Source of the DNA: Petaurus breviceps papuanus
Taxonomy: Eukaryota > Chordata > Mammalia > Diprotodontia > Petauridae
Length of the DNA: 64,000 nucleotides
Assembly: GCA_028583685.1 (NCBI GenBank)
Contig: JAMXIF010000031.1
Span: 7,687,381 to 7,751,380 of the forward strand
Direction: 5' to 3'
Position 1 is the stretch's first letter, and every line of letters starts with the position of its first letter. The notes under the pieces are model-generated. The model was given only the letters and a program-made list of their open reading frames with translations. It searched no databases and was not told where the DNA came from. The translations under genes were made by a program, and so were the position numbers. Positions 1 to 11,770 of this stretch are shown here, one piece after another.

Positions 1-2434
1 TCTTTTGTTGTTGTTCTTTTAAAATATGCATATAGCTATGGGGGAGGATATGTCTGTGCCTATGTAGGGAAGTTTTGAAGAGAGATTTGTGTAAGAGGAC
101 AGAGAAATGAGGAGGGGTGAGAGAAAGGCAGAAAGATAACTGCCCTTCAACCCCAGACCATAGAAGCTGCATTCACATGGACTTTCACATGGGATCAAAT
201 CAGGTGTGTGTATGTGTGTGTGTGTGTTGGGGGTGGGAAGTATGTGTGTGGGATGAATAGCTACTATTATTTTCCACATCTCTATCTAGATACTACCACC
301 TTAGCCTGGGAAACTGAAAGGGAAGATGATTAACAAAACCAGGCCAAGCTTGAAAGCAATTCTCACTCCACCTTTCTTGTGTATTTGATTTTGAAAATTC
401 AAGGGTGTCCAAGTAGGACTGCTTTCGCCATCCTTCCTTCCTCTCTTCCTCCTGCCCTCTCCCATCTTTAACTTGATTCAAAAAGAAATACAGTTTAATT
501 TTGCTATTAGAAATACCAGTTTCCAAATATGAGACAGTCTGAGACCTCTGGTGTCTGTCTACTCAATCTCCTTCTCCCATGCCAATATTTATCCTTCCCT
601 TCTCTTCCCTTCATCCTGTCCTCCCATTTCCATGGGGTGCAGAGTTTTCCCTTCCTGGAAAAGAGAGCTCCACCCAAGGTCAAAATTTGCCCTTATTCTT
701 TGTGAAAACTGATTCATTATTAGGCACACTGTCCTAGACAGTTCACTGAAAGCCCTGTAATGGGGTCCCTGTGGCAGTGGAGGGGTAGAGGTTGGGATGG
801 AAAAAGATGGGGAAGGGAAAAAGTGTTGAAAGAATGCTGGTCCTCCCTTGGATATTGAAAAAAAAATTACATTCCCCATCCCACCCCCAGCCTTTTCCTT
901 TTCCAGCTTCATAAAACTTACTTGACCAAGCTCTAGGAAAATAGTCATACACTAAAGTTTATAAGCAAATGTTGAGCTCTATAAAATCTAGCATAAGGAC
1001 ACTTTATCTCCAAAAGCTCCTTTTCTGGCTCTTTTCTACCCTTATCTATCTTCTTGTATCCAAGATCTGGCCCAGAATTTTGACTACTTGTCACTAATCA
1101 AAAAGAAGTCCCTTTTTCTTTTCCTTCTCCTTGATGTCTTTTTCTGAGAGAGAGACAGAGACAGAGACAGAGAGACAGAGAGAAAATGTATTGTGTGTGT
1201 GTGTGTGCAACTTTATAGCCCCCTTAGTTGCAGTTAAGTTGCCCTACACCAAAATGTTTAAGGGAACAACTGACACCCCCCTCCCCAAAAGCATCCTATC
1301 ATCACTAAATCAGAACCCTGTGAAGTTTGAGGGCACCAGAGTAACGGGAGAAGGACAGACTGGGCTGTAGTGAGCACGTGTAGATCACCTTCAGAACTGT
1401 CAAATGTCCCAGTCATGAGGTGTTTATCCTGGACTGAGAAGAGAGAAGTCAAGAAGGTAGCACCTGTAGAAAAGCTTGTTTTTCAGCAATTGGGAGGGAG
1501 ACATTGAGAAAAAGGAACAGGGTTGAGGAAACACTTGGCTGTTCTGGGAGCTGGGAATTGGTCTGTGTTGTACCCCTACCCATCTTATGTGCCCCAGGAA
1601 AGACTCTTGGGAGGGAATTGCTATGGAACCATTGGATGTCTAGGCCTGGAAAGCTTAGGAGTCCACTGCTACCAGGGTCATTAAATGAAACAGTGAACTT
1701 GAGCGGATTGTGCCTCCCTAGGGGAAGCAAGAGGATTTAGTTAGAAGTAGGAAATGCCCTGGGTCCTCTTCTTTTCTATAGCTCTCTTCACTGGGGACCC
1801 ACCACCCCTTTTTGCTCTTTGAAAAGAGGCTGTGAGCTCCTCAAGGCAGTCCCTCTCCCATTACCCTTAAGACCTCCTTCCTCTCTTAGCTACCCCACTC
1901 CCACCCCCTGCTTTCACTGGTCTCGGTTTCTGTCTCTGTCTCAAGATCTCTCTCCCCAACTCTCCTCTTTCTCGCCTCTCCCCTTTCCTCTTTTCATCTT
2001 CCGAAAAGGTTAGGAAAGAGCATGACTTTGATTCCTTCCACAACTCTCCACTTATGCAGCTTTTAGCTAAAGAGCCTTCCATTCGGGACCCCCTCCTCCT
2101 CTGGCCCTAATCCCTACTCCTCTCTACTCCCCCCACCCCAGTCACTCATTACTCCCCTTTTCACGCAGTCACCTCTCCCCTCACTGTCTCTTCACTCACC
2201 CAGTCCCCATACAAAACCAAACCGCACCCCTAGAGTTCATCTCTCCGAATTTATTTGCAAAGGGCTAGTTCGACTTTCGATGTTCGGGCTTGCTTTTGTT
2301 TCGCTTTTATTACCCCTTCAATTATTCAGCAATAGGGGATAGTTGGTCATTGGCTTCTCTCTCTCTCTCTCTCTTTTCCCTACTCCTACATCCCTTCACC
2401 TCCCTATCCCCGCCACCCTGGACCCCTTCTTCAG
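1..2434 (+). other. EN2: EN2 intron 1 (3' part)
   Basis: Everything left of the exon 2 acceptor should be the single EN2 intron, because no exon 1 landmarks (engrailed EH1 or EH2 motifs) are seen in any frame. The stretch holds short simple repeats: a TG run near 206-226, a GA-rich tract near 1147-1184 and a TG run near 1192-1207. From about 1840 to 2420 the + strand is strongly pyrimidine-rich and leads into the acceptor TTCTTCAG at 2427-2434. Exon 1 must lie left of the window. The intron assignment is inferred from the known two-exon engrailed gene structure. Confidence 0.8.
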
Positions 2435-2751
2435 GTCCCAGGTCTCGAAAACCAAAGAAGAAGAATCCGAACAAAGAGGACAAGCGGCCGCGGACCGCCT
2501 TCACTGCGGAACAGCTGCAAAGACTGAAAGCGGAATTTCAGACAAACAGGTACTTGACCGAGCAGCGGAGGCAGAGCCTGGCCCAAGAGCTCAGCCTCAA
2601 TGAGTCCCAGATCAAGATCTGGTTTCAGAACAAGAGGGCCAAGATAAAGAAGGCCACGGGCAACAAGAATACGCTGGCTGTTCATCTCATGGCGCAGGGA
2701 CTGTACAACCACTCGACCACGGCGAAAGATGGCAAGTCGGACAGCGAGTAA
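2435..2751 (+). CDS. EN2: Engrailed-2 homeodomain exon (exon 2, C-terminal part)
   Basis: This is the second and last coding exon of a homeobox transcription factor that acts in the nucleus in midbrain-hindbrain and cerebellar patterning. It starts after the acceptor AG at 2433-2434. The first codon is split (G from exon 1, GT here), giving Gly-Pro-Arg-Ser-Arg-Lys-Pro followed by a basic Lys-rich linker. The 60-residue homeodomain spans about 2479-2658, with the recognition helix [15 protein letters not shown] carrying Trp48, Gln50 and Asn51. It is followed by the engrailed C-terminal EH5 motif ([14 protein letters not shown]) and the acidic end GKSDSE, with TAA at 2749-2751. EN2 rather than EN1 is indicated by [12 protein letters not shown] in the homeodomain (EN1 has ANRYITEQRRQT) and by the AKDGKSDSE tail, and the neighbour CNPY1 fits. 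The reading frame is intact. The Gly-rich N-terminal exon is outside the window, so the gene is partial here. Confidence 0.97.
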
Positions 2752-2756
2752 CGGAA

Positions 2757-2833
2757 GGAAGAGGGGGGCGGTGGGGAAGGGGGTGGCGTGGGGCGGGGAG
2801 GAGGAGAGCGGGGAGGGAGAGGGACCCGGGGAA
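2757..2833 (+). other. G-run cluster just after the EN2 stop
   Basis: The sense strand holds many runs of three or more G separated by short loops, starting six bases after the stop codon. As RNA this could fold into a G-quadruplex. Only the sequence pattern is seen; folding and function are inference. Confidence 0.4.
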
Positions 2834-3227
2834 TCCAGTTTGCAGTCCAAGTTAAACAATGCAATAATTTAATAAAAAAAAAAAAAAAAGGGCCAGTGTA
2901 AAAAGATTATACCAGCATTAATAGTGAAGATATTGTGTATTCGGTATGATTCTGCAATATTCTATGTATATAATTTACAGGTGTTGTAAAATCTGAAATA
3001 TCTGATTATAAAGTATTTTTTGAGTTTTTTGTGTTTATGGGATTTTAGATATTATCTTTATGACTTTTTTGGGGTGCTTAGGATTACATCTTTTTTTAAA
3101 TTCCCTAAGCGCCATTAAGGGACATTAGACACTATTTTTTTTTAATTCAAAAGAAGAAAAAAAAGATTAAAACAACTTGCTAAAGTCCAAAGATTTTTAT
3201 TGCTGCATTTCACACAACTGTGAACCG

Positions 3228-3233
3228 AATAAA
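3228..3233 (+). terminator. EN2: EN2 candidate polyadenylation signal
   Basis: AATAAA lies 477 bases after the EN2 stop codon. A T/GT-rich stretch (TTTGTGTTGGCTTTTGGGG) follows within about 40-60 bases, as expected for a downstream cleavage element. Of the hexamers near exon 2, this one has the best context. Confidence 0.55.
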
Positions 3234-3428
3234 TAGCTCCTATTTGTTCTATGAGTTCTACACTTTCTTTGTGTTGGCTTTTGGGGTGGGGGACAAAAGC
3301 AGGAAAGGATACTCTCTAGGACCTAGTCTTCGTTCCCCGCCCCACCCCCTAGCGCCTGGGAAGTGGGGAGCTTTTCTAACTTTGTTCTTAACTGCTCCTT
3401 CTTTCGGGTTGGGTAGTCCCAGCTCAGG

Positions 3429-3462
3429 CCCCCCCCCCCCCCCCCCCGGCCCCCCCCCCCCC
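3429..3462 (+). repeat. Poly(C) tract interrupted by GG
   Basis: There are 19 C, then GG, then 13 C on the + strand, about 200 bases past the likely EN2 cleavage site. Such runs are length-unstable and error-prone in sequencing, so the exact length is uncertain. Confidence 0.85.
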
Positions 3463-6400
3463 ACCTCCGGTCCCCATCCCCCGTCCCCGGGTTTGTGGGT
3501 TCTAGGGTCCAGTGGTGCTAGGCAGAGAAGGGAGAAGATGGGAGTGTACCGATACAGCTTGGGGGTCTTTCCTTCCCAGTTTTCCTTTCTCAGGACTGTT
3601 TGGACTAGGTCCTGATATGTCTTGTGTGAATAGTCAACATCACGACTTCCGGGGCCATGCAGTGGGAAGTTAGGGGAATGGGAGAGAGAAAGAAAAAAAT
3701 ATATAGCATCCTCCTTCTCCTTTCACTCTGTTCAACGTGGATACTCTCCCTCTCTCTCTGCTCTTCAACTGTCTCTTGTTCTCTTCTCTCCACACACCCC
3801 TTTTTCTGAGGCCCTGGTCCTTATTATGTTCGTGTTTTCTCATCTCTCAATCTCTCATTTCTCATCTCTCTCTCAATCCCCCCCTTTCTCTCCGTCTCTG
3901 TGTCTGTCTGCCTTTCTTTCTCACACAGATATCACACATCACACACTCACACAAGCTGCTAGTTCCCCAGATTAGCTCCCATACAGTTTGGAAGATCAGA
4001 TTTTTTCCCCCTGCTCTGCTCACCATCTGCTGAGCTCTGGGTCTATTTTCTGTTGAGTAACGATAAGTTCATGGCTAGTACTTCTAGGCTGTGTGTATGT
4101 AGGTATGGGGGGTAGCCAAGGTTAGTGATCTAGGGAGCTTCTGGGGTGGAAGTTTTCTTCTGGCTCACTCCCCACTTTCACACTCACACACAGGTCTTTC
4201 CCTGCCTCTTCCAGCTCCAAGGCCTGGTTGTTCTACCCTGGGCTAAAAGCACCACCCCTGACGCCTTTGGGATCCAGGAATTCCTATGCCAGGTTTTCCC
4301 GGCTCTCAACTAGATAGGGCCCCAAAAGCAAACATTGCCCACTCCACCCTGCAGGCTCCAGAACAGGTAGTTAGTATTTTAATTTAAGCAAACAAAATTC
4401 TAGTAGCTTCCTTTTGCTATGGAGTGTATTTTCCCCGCCATAAATACATATATAAATAAGATATGTCAATCCAAAGTTTGGAAAGTGCAACTGTCTTGAT
4501 TTTCAGGGGAACTTAACTGTAGTACTCCACAGATCTATAGGAAAGTAAAGTCAGTGTAAATAATCATTCCTTGTCGCTTTTTTTTTGGGGGGGGGACACT
4601 TCTAGCTAAAACGTACATTTTCTTCTGATCTGAAGATGTGATATAATGTAATAAATATATCCCTTATCCCATCAATTTTTAATATATTATATATATATAC
4701 ACACATTATATGTATATTTTGACACTGTCTTCTGTTTGGTATGAGGGGAAAGAATTGTGTCCAAATGTCAACCTGTGGAACCCAGACAGGGGAGGTTGTA
4801 TATGTGTGTGTATTGTTCAATGATTCAGGGTTGTATCCCTGATGATGGAGGGTTCTCTTAGATCTCTTTGCCTTAAACCTCTTTATTTCGCAGCTATAAT
4901 AGACACACGTTGTACATATTAGTATAAAACTTAAAAGGAAAAAAAGGAAACTATAAAACAGAAGCTGTAACTTTAAATTCTGTGAATAATCATCTGCTGC
5001 TTAGGAGACAAGATGACATGCCTTTTTAGCAGGAAGCAAAGATTTTTTTTCTCAGTTTATAAAACATGTGCATTTTACAATTGCAGTATCAAATATTTAT
5101 AATCTTATGAAAAATGAATGTTTCTATTTACAACTGTGGTATCAAGATTGTGAACATTCTCACTGCATTTTTGTGTGTTTAAATTCTTGAAGATTACATT
5201 AAATAAAAACACTTTATTATAAAATACACAGTGCGGCATGTGGAAGGACTTTAGTCCTTCTAAAGTGTATTTCTTAGTCTTGTGATCCGAGTGGGGGACC
5301 GGATGATCAATGTGGAGGTGTAAATAGATATCTATTGGTGCCATTGAAGTGTAGGGGGTGGATAATTTTGCAGCCAGACGTTTAATCAATTTCTTGAATA
5401 AGGAAGACACTTTTGACACCTCAAATGTGAACACAGAACAGCCAAAGTATTTTAAATCCCCATTCCTTTACCGGGAGGAAATTCTTAAAATAGGATATTA
5501 CATTTTTTTTAAAGGATGTTTAATCCCACAGAGCTCAACAGGTCTCCTTTTTCAGCTTCAAAAGGAATCTTGTATGCATTTTTTTTTTTTAGACATTTGG
5601 GGGAAAGTGCCTGCAAACCAATTATTGTGTGTCTAGAGAGGCTGCTGCCTGGGCAGAAACAATCATTTTGTTGTTGTTGAGTTGATTTTTTTTTTTTTAG
5701 AGCAGATACTTTCGAAAAGACCTCTGAAAAATTCAAGGGAAATAAGCTGTTTCCTCTTGTTTGGGATTTTTGAGGGAGAAAAACATCAGTTGCTCTTTGT
5801 ACTAAGTAGCCTGTTGGACTGAGGGAGAAGTGTACGCTGTCCCATTTCTACCACCCCACCCCCCTTCCCAGAAAAGGAAGACACTTCTTTGTAGGTTCAG
5901 TTTTTTATTGTCCAGACTTTGCCCCTCTCAAACATATTTTCCTTTAAAACTTTAAATGAGTGAAGGCCAACTCATTCTGTCAAAGGCAAAGTTTTGGTGA
6001 TCTGGGCTCAGATCTGGTGTTGTGAGGCTGTTTAGCTAGTTCTACTCTTAGATGGAAACTCAGTCATTTATTTGCCAGGGCAGTCCATGGGGTAGTTGGT
6101 AAACTGAACTTCAAAACAGGCAAAAGAAAACAGTTTTAAAAACAAAAGTTTTGGTGGATGGATTAAGCAAGGAAATGCATGCACAACATTTTGTAAATCT
6201 TAAAGCACTCTATCCATGCCAGCTAGATCAAATGTTTTTTTATTGATTTAAATGAAGCATAGGGAGAGATAAACTGAGGAAATAGGAAGAGAGACTGGAG
6301 AAGAAGGAAGAAGTGGAGAGTAGGGAAGGGTGTGTGTATGTGGGGAAAGTGGATGTAGTGTGGGAAAGAAAGAGTTATGAGATTAGATTTCCAAAGAGAT

Positions 6401-7139
6401 GCATGAGTCTTATGTTCAGGGCATTTGGGAAGAAGTTTGGGTCAAACGGGAATACAGTGAGGTTCTCTGGAAGCCCTGGTATAGTAAGGTAGGCCTGGAT
6501 TACACCTGTCCGTTACAGCAATCTATCCAGGTTCAAGACTAGTGACTCGGGGTTAGGTAGCTGTGGGCTACAGGATCTGGAGGTTTGGGGACTTTAAAAA
6601 AATCTTTATAAACTTAAGGCAATGGATTGGAACTTTTGGATTTTTAAAGAACCAGCACCACTGTTGCCAACAGGAATAACTACATATAATACAACCCCTT
6701 GATTCTTGCCACTTAAACTAGCCGTGGAAAGCAAAGCCACACCAAACACAAGGCAGTACTAGCTACATTTTCAAATGGAAAGCCAGTTTTCTCTTGAAGT
6801 GATGGTAAGGTCCTGGATCTGGCCTGTCTGTTGAAAATCCCAAACTGATTCCTTTTTCGGTTTTTAAATTCAGATTACTCCTTTGCTTTCATTTCGGCTA
6901 ATCCCCCACTCCTTTAATCTAGTAACACGTTGCATACTGTAGAAGAGGGGTTTGCTAATAGGGTTTTTTTTTTTTCCCCTCTGTCTTCGTACAAAATTAG
7001 TACCAAAGGTTTCGAGTGCATGAGTGTGGAATGCAAGCTTCTTTCAAGAATTTAGTGCCACTGCCTCTGGAACTTTAAAGGATTCACTTTGCCGGGTCTC
7101 TAGCCCTCCAGAGGAGTTAAAAACTAGAGCCCTCCTTTC
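3463..7139. other. EN2 downstream flank, nearly repeat-free
   Basis: No gene, exon or clear dispersed repeat is recognised. The stretch carries CT-rich sequence near 3740-3920, short AT-rich runs near 4680-4715, and long AT-rich blocks with scattered TAAT cores. The lack of transposons beside a developmental homeobox gene fits regulatory DNA, but that is inference. Confidence 0.5.
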
Positions 7140-8350
7140 CTTTAGGGCCACCAGGCCTGCCAGTACGTGTCTCTAACCACATGGGAGTGCAGACATTCGT
7201 CGTGCTGCGCGGGTCGTTTAATTCCGCAAAAACCGCAGGAGGCTCGCAGGAGAAGAACGAGGCAAGCCCGAGATCCCAAGGACGTCCCTGTGTGTGCCTA
7301 CCACCCTACCATACATGCAACCAGACGGCAGGGATGGGAGAGGATTTGGGACGATGTACACGGAGCACGGACACTCTGTCCCTGTACTGAAGCCTCTTCC
7401 TCCGTAGTGATGGATAGGCGCAGTTGACTGGTCCCTATCCTAGTTCTCGAGCTCCCACCCCCACCCCCACTGTCCCTCATCAGGTCCTCCCCCCCTACCC
7501 CGCCTCATCTAACCACGTGTTAGCTGCTGCCGCATCTCAACAGGAGATACACCAGTAAGTAGGGCTTTAACAAAGCTAGTTGCACATATTCAGGGCCTCA
7601 GAATAAAGATAGCTTACTACTTTACCGACGTGGTCCAAAACAGATGCGTTTTATTTTCCCAAAGAAAAAGAAATAAAGAGACGCTTAGACGAGCTTGTAT
7701 CTAAGTACGAAAGGCATGCTGTATTTTTTTTTTTCTTTCCTTGACTGAAAAGTGCAAATCGATAGGAGCTCCAACGCAGGATATCACAGGTGTGCCCAGG
7801 CATACAGCATACAAAACAAATATCCAGGCACTATATATGCAAATGCCCTCGCTATTGAGGGTGTAATGCATATCTGAGTTGGGGGGAGGCGGGGATGGAG
7901 GGGGGCGGAGGGTGGGGGTTGAGAAGGAGTATTTTGCTCGCTCGGGTTCTGCTAAAAAGTAATTCTGTCTCCCGCTGATTTAATATCCGACCTCAACACT
8001 CACTCCCCCGCCCAACCAGCTCCCAAAAGCGCCCCTGGGATGGTCTGGGCTCAGCCAGCAACTCGCGCCTGTGAGTCTGAGCTGCTCAACGGAAGAAGGT
8101 TAATAGCAATTGATGACAAAGGACCACAGCTCAATTTTGAAAAGGAGATTTGCGTTGGGTTAGAGAAGAAAACAACCTTACGAACCGACACCACCCACCT
8201 TTTTCCTCCTCTGCTCCTCCCCACACCCCATACACAGTGACACTTTTCCCTCGCATCCTTTGTCCCATCTCTTAGCTGGAAGGGAGAATCATTTTTAGGC
8301 CACGAAATAGCAAAGAGGAAGGCGGGCGACCAGACGTTTAGGGAAGTCCT
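7140..8350. promoter_or_regulatory. CpG-enriched block downstream of EN2
   Basis: CpG dinucleotides are clearly commoner here than in the flanks (for example 7198-7275, 7610-7705 and 7925-8095). The block includes CACGTG at 7515-7520 and a G-run cluster at 7879-7920. No convincing coding frame is present. It could be a CpG-rich enhancer or the promoter of a non-coding transcript. CpG counts were judged by eye. Confidence 0.35.
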
Positions 8351-8589
8351 TCTCCGCAAAAGGAGGCCAGGGTTTTTGAAGGTTTTGGTCTGTGCCAGAA
8401 GGAACTCATGGCCCAGGGAAGAAATCAGTTTTAATTTAGGGTCTGGGAAAGAAAACACGTGGTGTGCGTGCATGCCAGTTTGTGCTGTGTGGGTTAGGTT
8501 TCATGTAGATCATTTTTTATTAATACTCTCAAATACTTCATTACATCAACGCTGCCAGCCCTTTAAAAAAAAAGACCACTTTCAAAATC

Positions 8590-8730
8590 CCCTACAAATG
8601 TAATAATATTTCATTAAACTGCCTCGTAATTACTTGATTTAATCAAGCGTGGTGCTCCAGCACTCCCTTCTTTTGCACGTGCAGCCTATAATGATAGTGT
8701 TGTTGTTATTGTTGTTGTTAATATTCTCCT
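8590..8730. promoter_or_regulatory. Candidate conserved non-coding element (TAAT-rich)
   Basis: The block combines TTTCATTAAAC, GTAATTACTTGATTTAATC and a CACGTG E-box near 8677, with no repeat signature. Homeodomain-type TAAT/ATTA cores are closely spaced. Conservation was not tested. Confidence 0.3.
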
Positions 8731-9444
8731 CGTTATGCATTTGGAGGACGGTGCCCATCACGGCTGCAGCAAGGCCCAGTGGATCCTGACTCTCCCAATT
8801 TAAGCTGGAGATGCTCGGAGAAAGATCTGGGGATCACAAGAGAGGGGCATCTCTGGAGTGACACGGGTCAACAGGTAAGAAGAGCCTCTCCTCGCCTCCG
8901 TTTTTGTTTTTTTTTCCTCTCCTCACCTGCTTGCTGCCCGCCAAGATAAAGGCCATTTCAATTGAGGAGAAGGGGAGCTGTTCTTCCCCCAACCAAAAAG
9001 TACCTTTGCCGCTTTCCCTGTCTCTGGTCTCTGAACGTAGGATGGTCTAGTTTTTCTTAGCTGGGGAAACTTTGCTTGGGCTGCAACTCTACAAACCCCT
9101 ATCCTTTCCGGTACCTTCCTTACCCCTCCTCCCCACCCAATTTGTCAGAGACCAGATCAGAAACAAAGACATGCCTAACTCTAAAGACTGTGGTTCCTAC
9201 AGTCCCCTATTGCCACCCCCAGCAACATAATCTCTGCCGGAATACCCCCCTCTCACCACACACTTCTCACCAAGGCGAGATTAAAGATAAAGTGGTGGTT
9301 TGGAGTAGGACAGAAAAATGCATCAATTCAATTTCTCCTTTTCTCTCTCTCTTTTTTTTAACTTCTTCTGGAAAAGGATGATGTAAGGAACTTCAGTATG
9401 ACTTTGTAAGAGTTTTATAGGATGGTAGAGGTCCTGAATTTTGA

Positions 9445-9572
9445 CGTCCTTATTTAAGAGATGGAAATAAGTATTAACGGGTTTAAATGACTTGCCCAAG
9501 GTCACACAGCTACTAATATTTGCACTCAGACCATTCAGTTCCAAATTCATTGATCTTTCCACAATCCTGCAG
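9445..9572 (-). repeat. MIR-like CORE-SINE fragment
   Basis: It contains the CORE-SINE block GACTTGCCCAAGGTCACACA followed by a diverged antisense head, read in the antisense direction. It is old and truncated. Confidence 0.7.
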
Positions 9573-9948
9573 TGTAGAGGCCGAGTGTGTCATTTCAGAT
9601 ATAGGAGTTAACATTAGAAGGTTTAGGAGGAAGGATAGAACCTCTGCTTTGAACAAAGTAAAAAATTTCTCCACCATGAGTTTAACCTGTACTTTGTAGG
9701 TCTATATAATTACCCACATGTATCTACACCTTTGGGTGGTCTCACATCTAATTACCCTATTCTTTCTCCTTATCATCCTCCTTCTTCCTTAAAAGGGACT
9801 ATCAAGGTACATTGTGGTTATTTGCCTTCTTTCTTTCCCCATCCTTTGTCCCTCTCCACTTCCTTTCCTTTATATGCCTTTTTTTTTTTTCCAGTTTGAA
9901 TGAGTAGTCCTTGGATCCAGTTGCCAAGATCCTCACAAGAAGTTGGGA

Positions 9949-10027
<79 letters not shown>

Positions 10028-10062
10028 GGGAGGGGGAGACAGAGGGGGGAGAGAGAGAGAAG
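9949..10062 (+). repeat. Composite (TG)n(AG)n microsatellite
   Basis: A TG run at about 9949-9967 passes directly into a long GA run up to about 10022, then G-rich GA sequence to 10062. Open frames through it are artefacts of the repeat. Confidence 0.95.
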
Positions 10063-10669
10063 GCAGTATTCTCTTAGTATTCTCTTTCCTGGTATCCTGG
10101 ATAACTTCATAGTGGTTTCTTTGTCTCCAGATCCTTGTCCTTCCTTTTCTGGTGAATGGACACCCAGTTTAAATTTGGTTTCTCCTTTTAGCTGTTATTT
10201 TACTTGACTTAAAACTCTGATTCAAAAGTTTTGTGAAGTTTTTAAAGTCCCACTTTCTATTTCCTTCTCAAAGTCCATGTGCTCTTGGGCATTGACAACC
10301 TTGCATTATTTGGGTCAGAGGCAGTGGTGAAACTGATAGAACTCATGAGAACAAGATGAAATGATCTCTCTGCCTGACAAATCATTGAACAATTTACAGT
10401 ATTGTTAACAATAATGTCAAAATTCCCCCAATCAGTTAATTTCCTTTCCCATACTTACCATCGAGGCTATTCTACCTAATGCCAAAGCATTGAGCCTAAG
10501 AATGGGAAAATTGATCTGTAGGCTGCCAAACATCAGGGCATTTGGAAACAGGTTGGAGACTTAGAAGCAAACTTTAGGGAGATAATCTAGTTGTTTCCTG
10601 AATATTGATCATTCTCATGATTGCCTTAAATTTATTCTTTTCAACAAGGTGCCTTTCGATCCTATAGAC

Positions 10670-10876
10670 CAGGGTTTCTTAACCCGAAGTCCACAAACTT
10701 AAAAAGTTTGTGTTGGTTTTTTTTTTAATAACTACATTTCAATATAATTCCCTTCCTTTGTAAACCCATATATTTTATTTTATTTATTTAAAATCAGTAT
10801 ACTGGGAAGAGATCCATGGGCTATACCAGACTGCCAGAGTGGTCTACAACACACACACAAAAGTTAAGAACGTTTA
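10670..10876 (+). mobile_element. Small non-autonomous hAT-type transposon
   Basis: The element begins CAGGGTTTCTTAACCC and ends with the inverted match AAGTTAAGAACG. It is flanked by 8-bp target duplications CTATAGAC (10662-10669) and CTATAGAT (10877-10884), which match the hAT pattern. The interior is AT-rich with no coding capacity. Related copies lie near 25521-26390 and 30086-30262. Confidence 0.75.
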
Positions 10877-11499
10877 CTATAGATCCAGCATAATTCCTCA
10901 GAACTATTTTTCATGTATGTGCATCCCATGCTGTGCTCAGAGAACTCTGTATCCCATCACTTATTTCCCAGGTCTCTTGTTAAACAATGTGGCACCAGAG
11001 ATCTTATTTTAGAAAAGCATTAGAGAGTGTAATATCTACAAGAGAAAACAATTATATATGACTATAAAAATTTAAATGGGAAATGAAAGAAAAAGAAAGA
11101 CAAGAGTACACTTTACCCAGGAAGACTTTTATTGCAGTGCTATTTTTTTCTTTATTTATGTGATGAATATTCACACATTTGCTCCCCCTTCAGAGATATT
11201 TCTCTGCAAACTTCTCCTGAACTTGGATTTTAAAAAAAAGTTTTCTTCCATATGCACACCAGGCAGAAGCCAAAGAGCTATGTCCTCCTCTAAGTGAAGA
11301 CAAACTAACTGAAAGATTATAGCTGAGTCATTATGCAAACTGAACCCAAACATCCAGGCAGCCTCTTACTACAAACAATCCAAGTTACATAGTGAAGCCT
11401 AGAAAGCCAAAGAATGCATATTTACATCGGCATGTATAAGACCATTTATATACATGTATGTTAGCCTGCTGGATATCTTTTCTTCCAGGAATGCATGGG

Positions 11500-11770
11500 T
11501 GCACTAATGGCATGATAAGCTATTTTGTCTAAATAGCAATGAGTCTAAGCAACCCTTTTAAATTAATGCTGCTCCTATAGCTAAAACATAATGGGCTTTG
11601 ATTACATGCTAAATAGAATCAAACATAATCCTGAGTTAATTATGTGGAGATAATTTTATAATTATATCAATTCAATTTAAAAAGCAATGCATTGTTAACT
11701 GCAGATTTTAAATGGGAGTGATGATTCAAAGTAAAATTCTCATTAATTTAGAACATGTGAAAGGCCTCTC
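11500..11770. promoter_or_regulatory. Candidate conserved non-coding element
   Basis: This AT-rich block holds many ATTA/TAAT cores (AATTAATGCTG, GAGTTAATTATG, TCATTAATTTAG) and TGATTACATG, without simple repetition or transposon signature. It resembles deeply conserved enhancers near homeobox genes. Conservation was not tested. Confidence 0.3.

Larger units (their letters stand above)
2752..3255 (+). other. EN2: EN2 3' UTR (probable extent)
   Basis: The stop codon is followed by a G-rich stretch to about 2833, then AT-rich sequence. An AATAAA at 2871-2876 runs straight into an A-tract and could be a minor site. A better polyadenylation hexamer lies at 3228-3233, followed by U- and GU-rich sequence at 3241-3290. 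The end point at about 3255 is inferred from that hexamer. A longer UTR using a later site cannot be excluded. Confidence 0.6.

Noticed and set aside
2290-2434. In-frame extension of EN2 exon 2 upstream to an ATG
   Set aside because: It lies in pyrimidine-rich intron before a clear acceptor, and the encoded residues do not resemble engrailed.
2431-2859. 142-codon open frame antisense to EN2 exon 2
   Set aside because: It is a shadow of the conserved homeodomain exon and matches no known protein.
2871-2876. AATAAA as the main EN2 polyadenylation signal
   Set aside because: It runs into an A-tract and lacks a GU-rich downstream element. The hexamer at 3228 has better context.
8051-8473. 140-codon antisense open frame in the CpG-enriched block
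   Set aside because: No domain recognised, and open frames are expected by chance in CpG-richer DNA.
9802-10207. Frames rich in RERERE or SLSLSL
   Set aside because: They are translations of the GA microsatellite.
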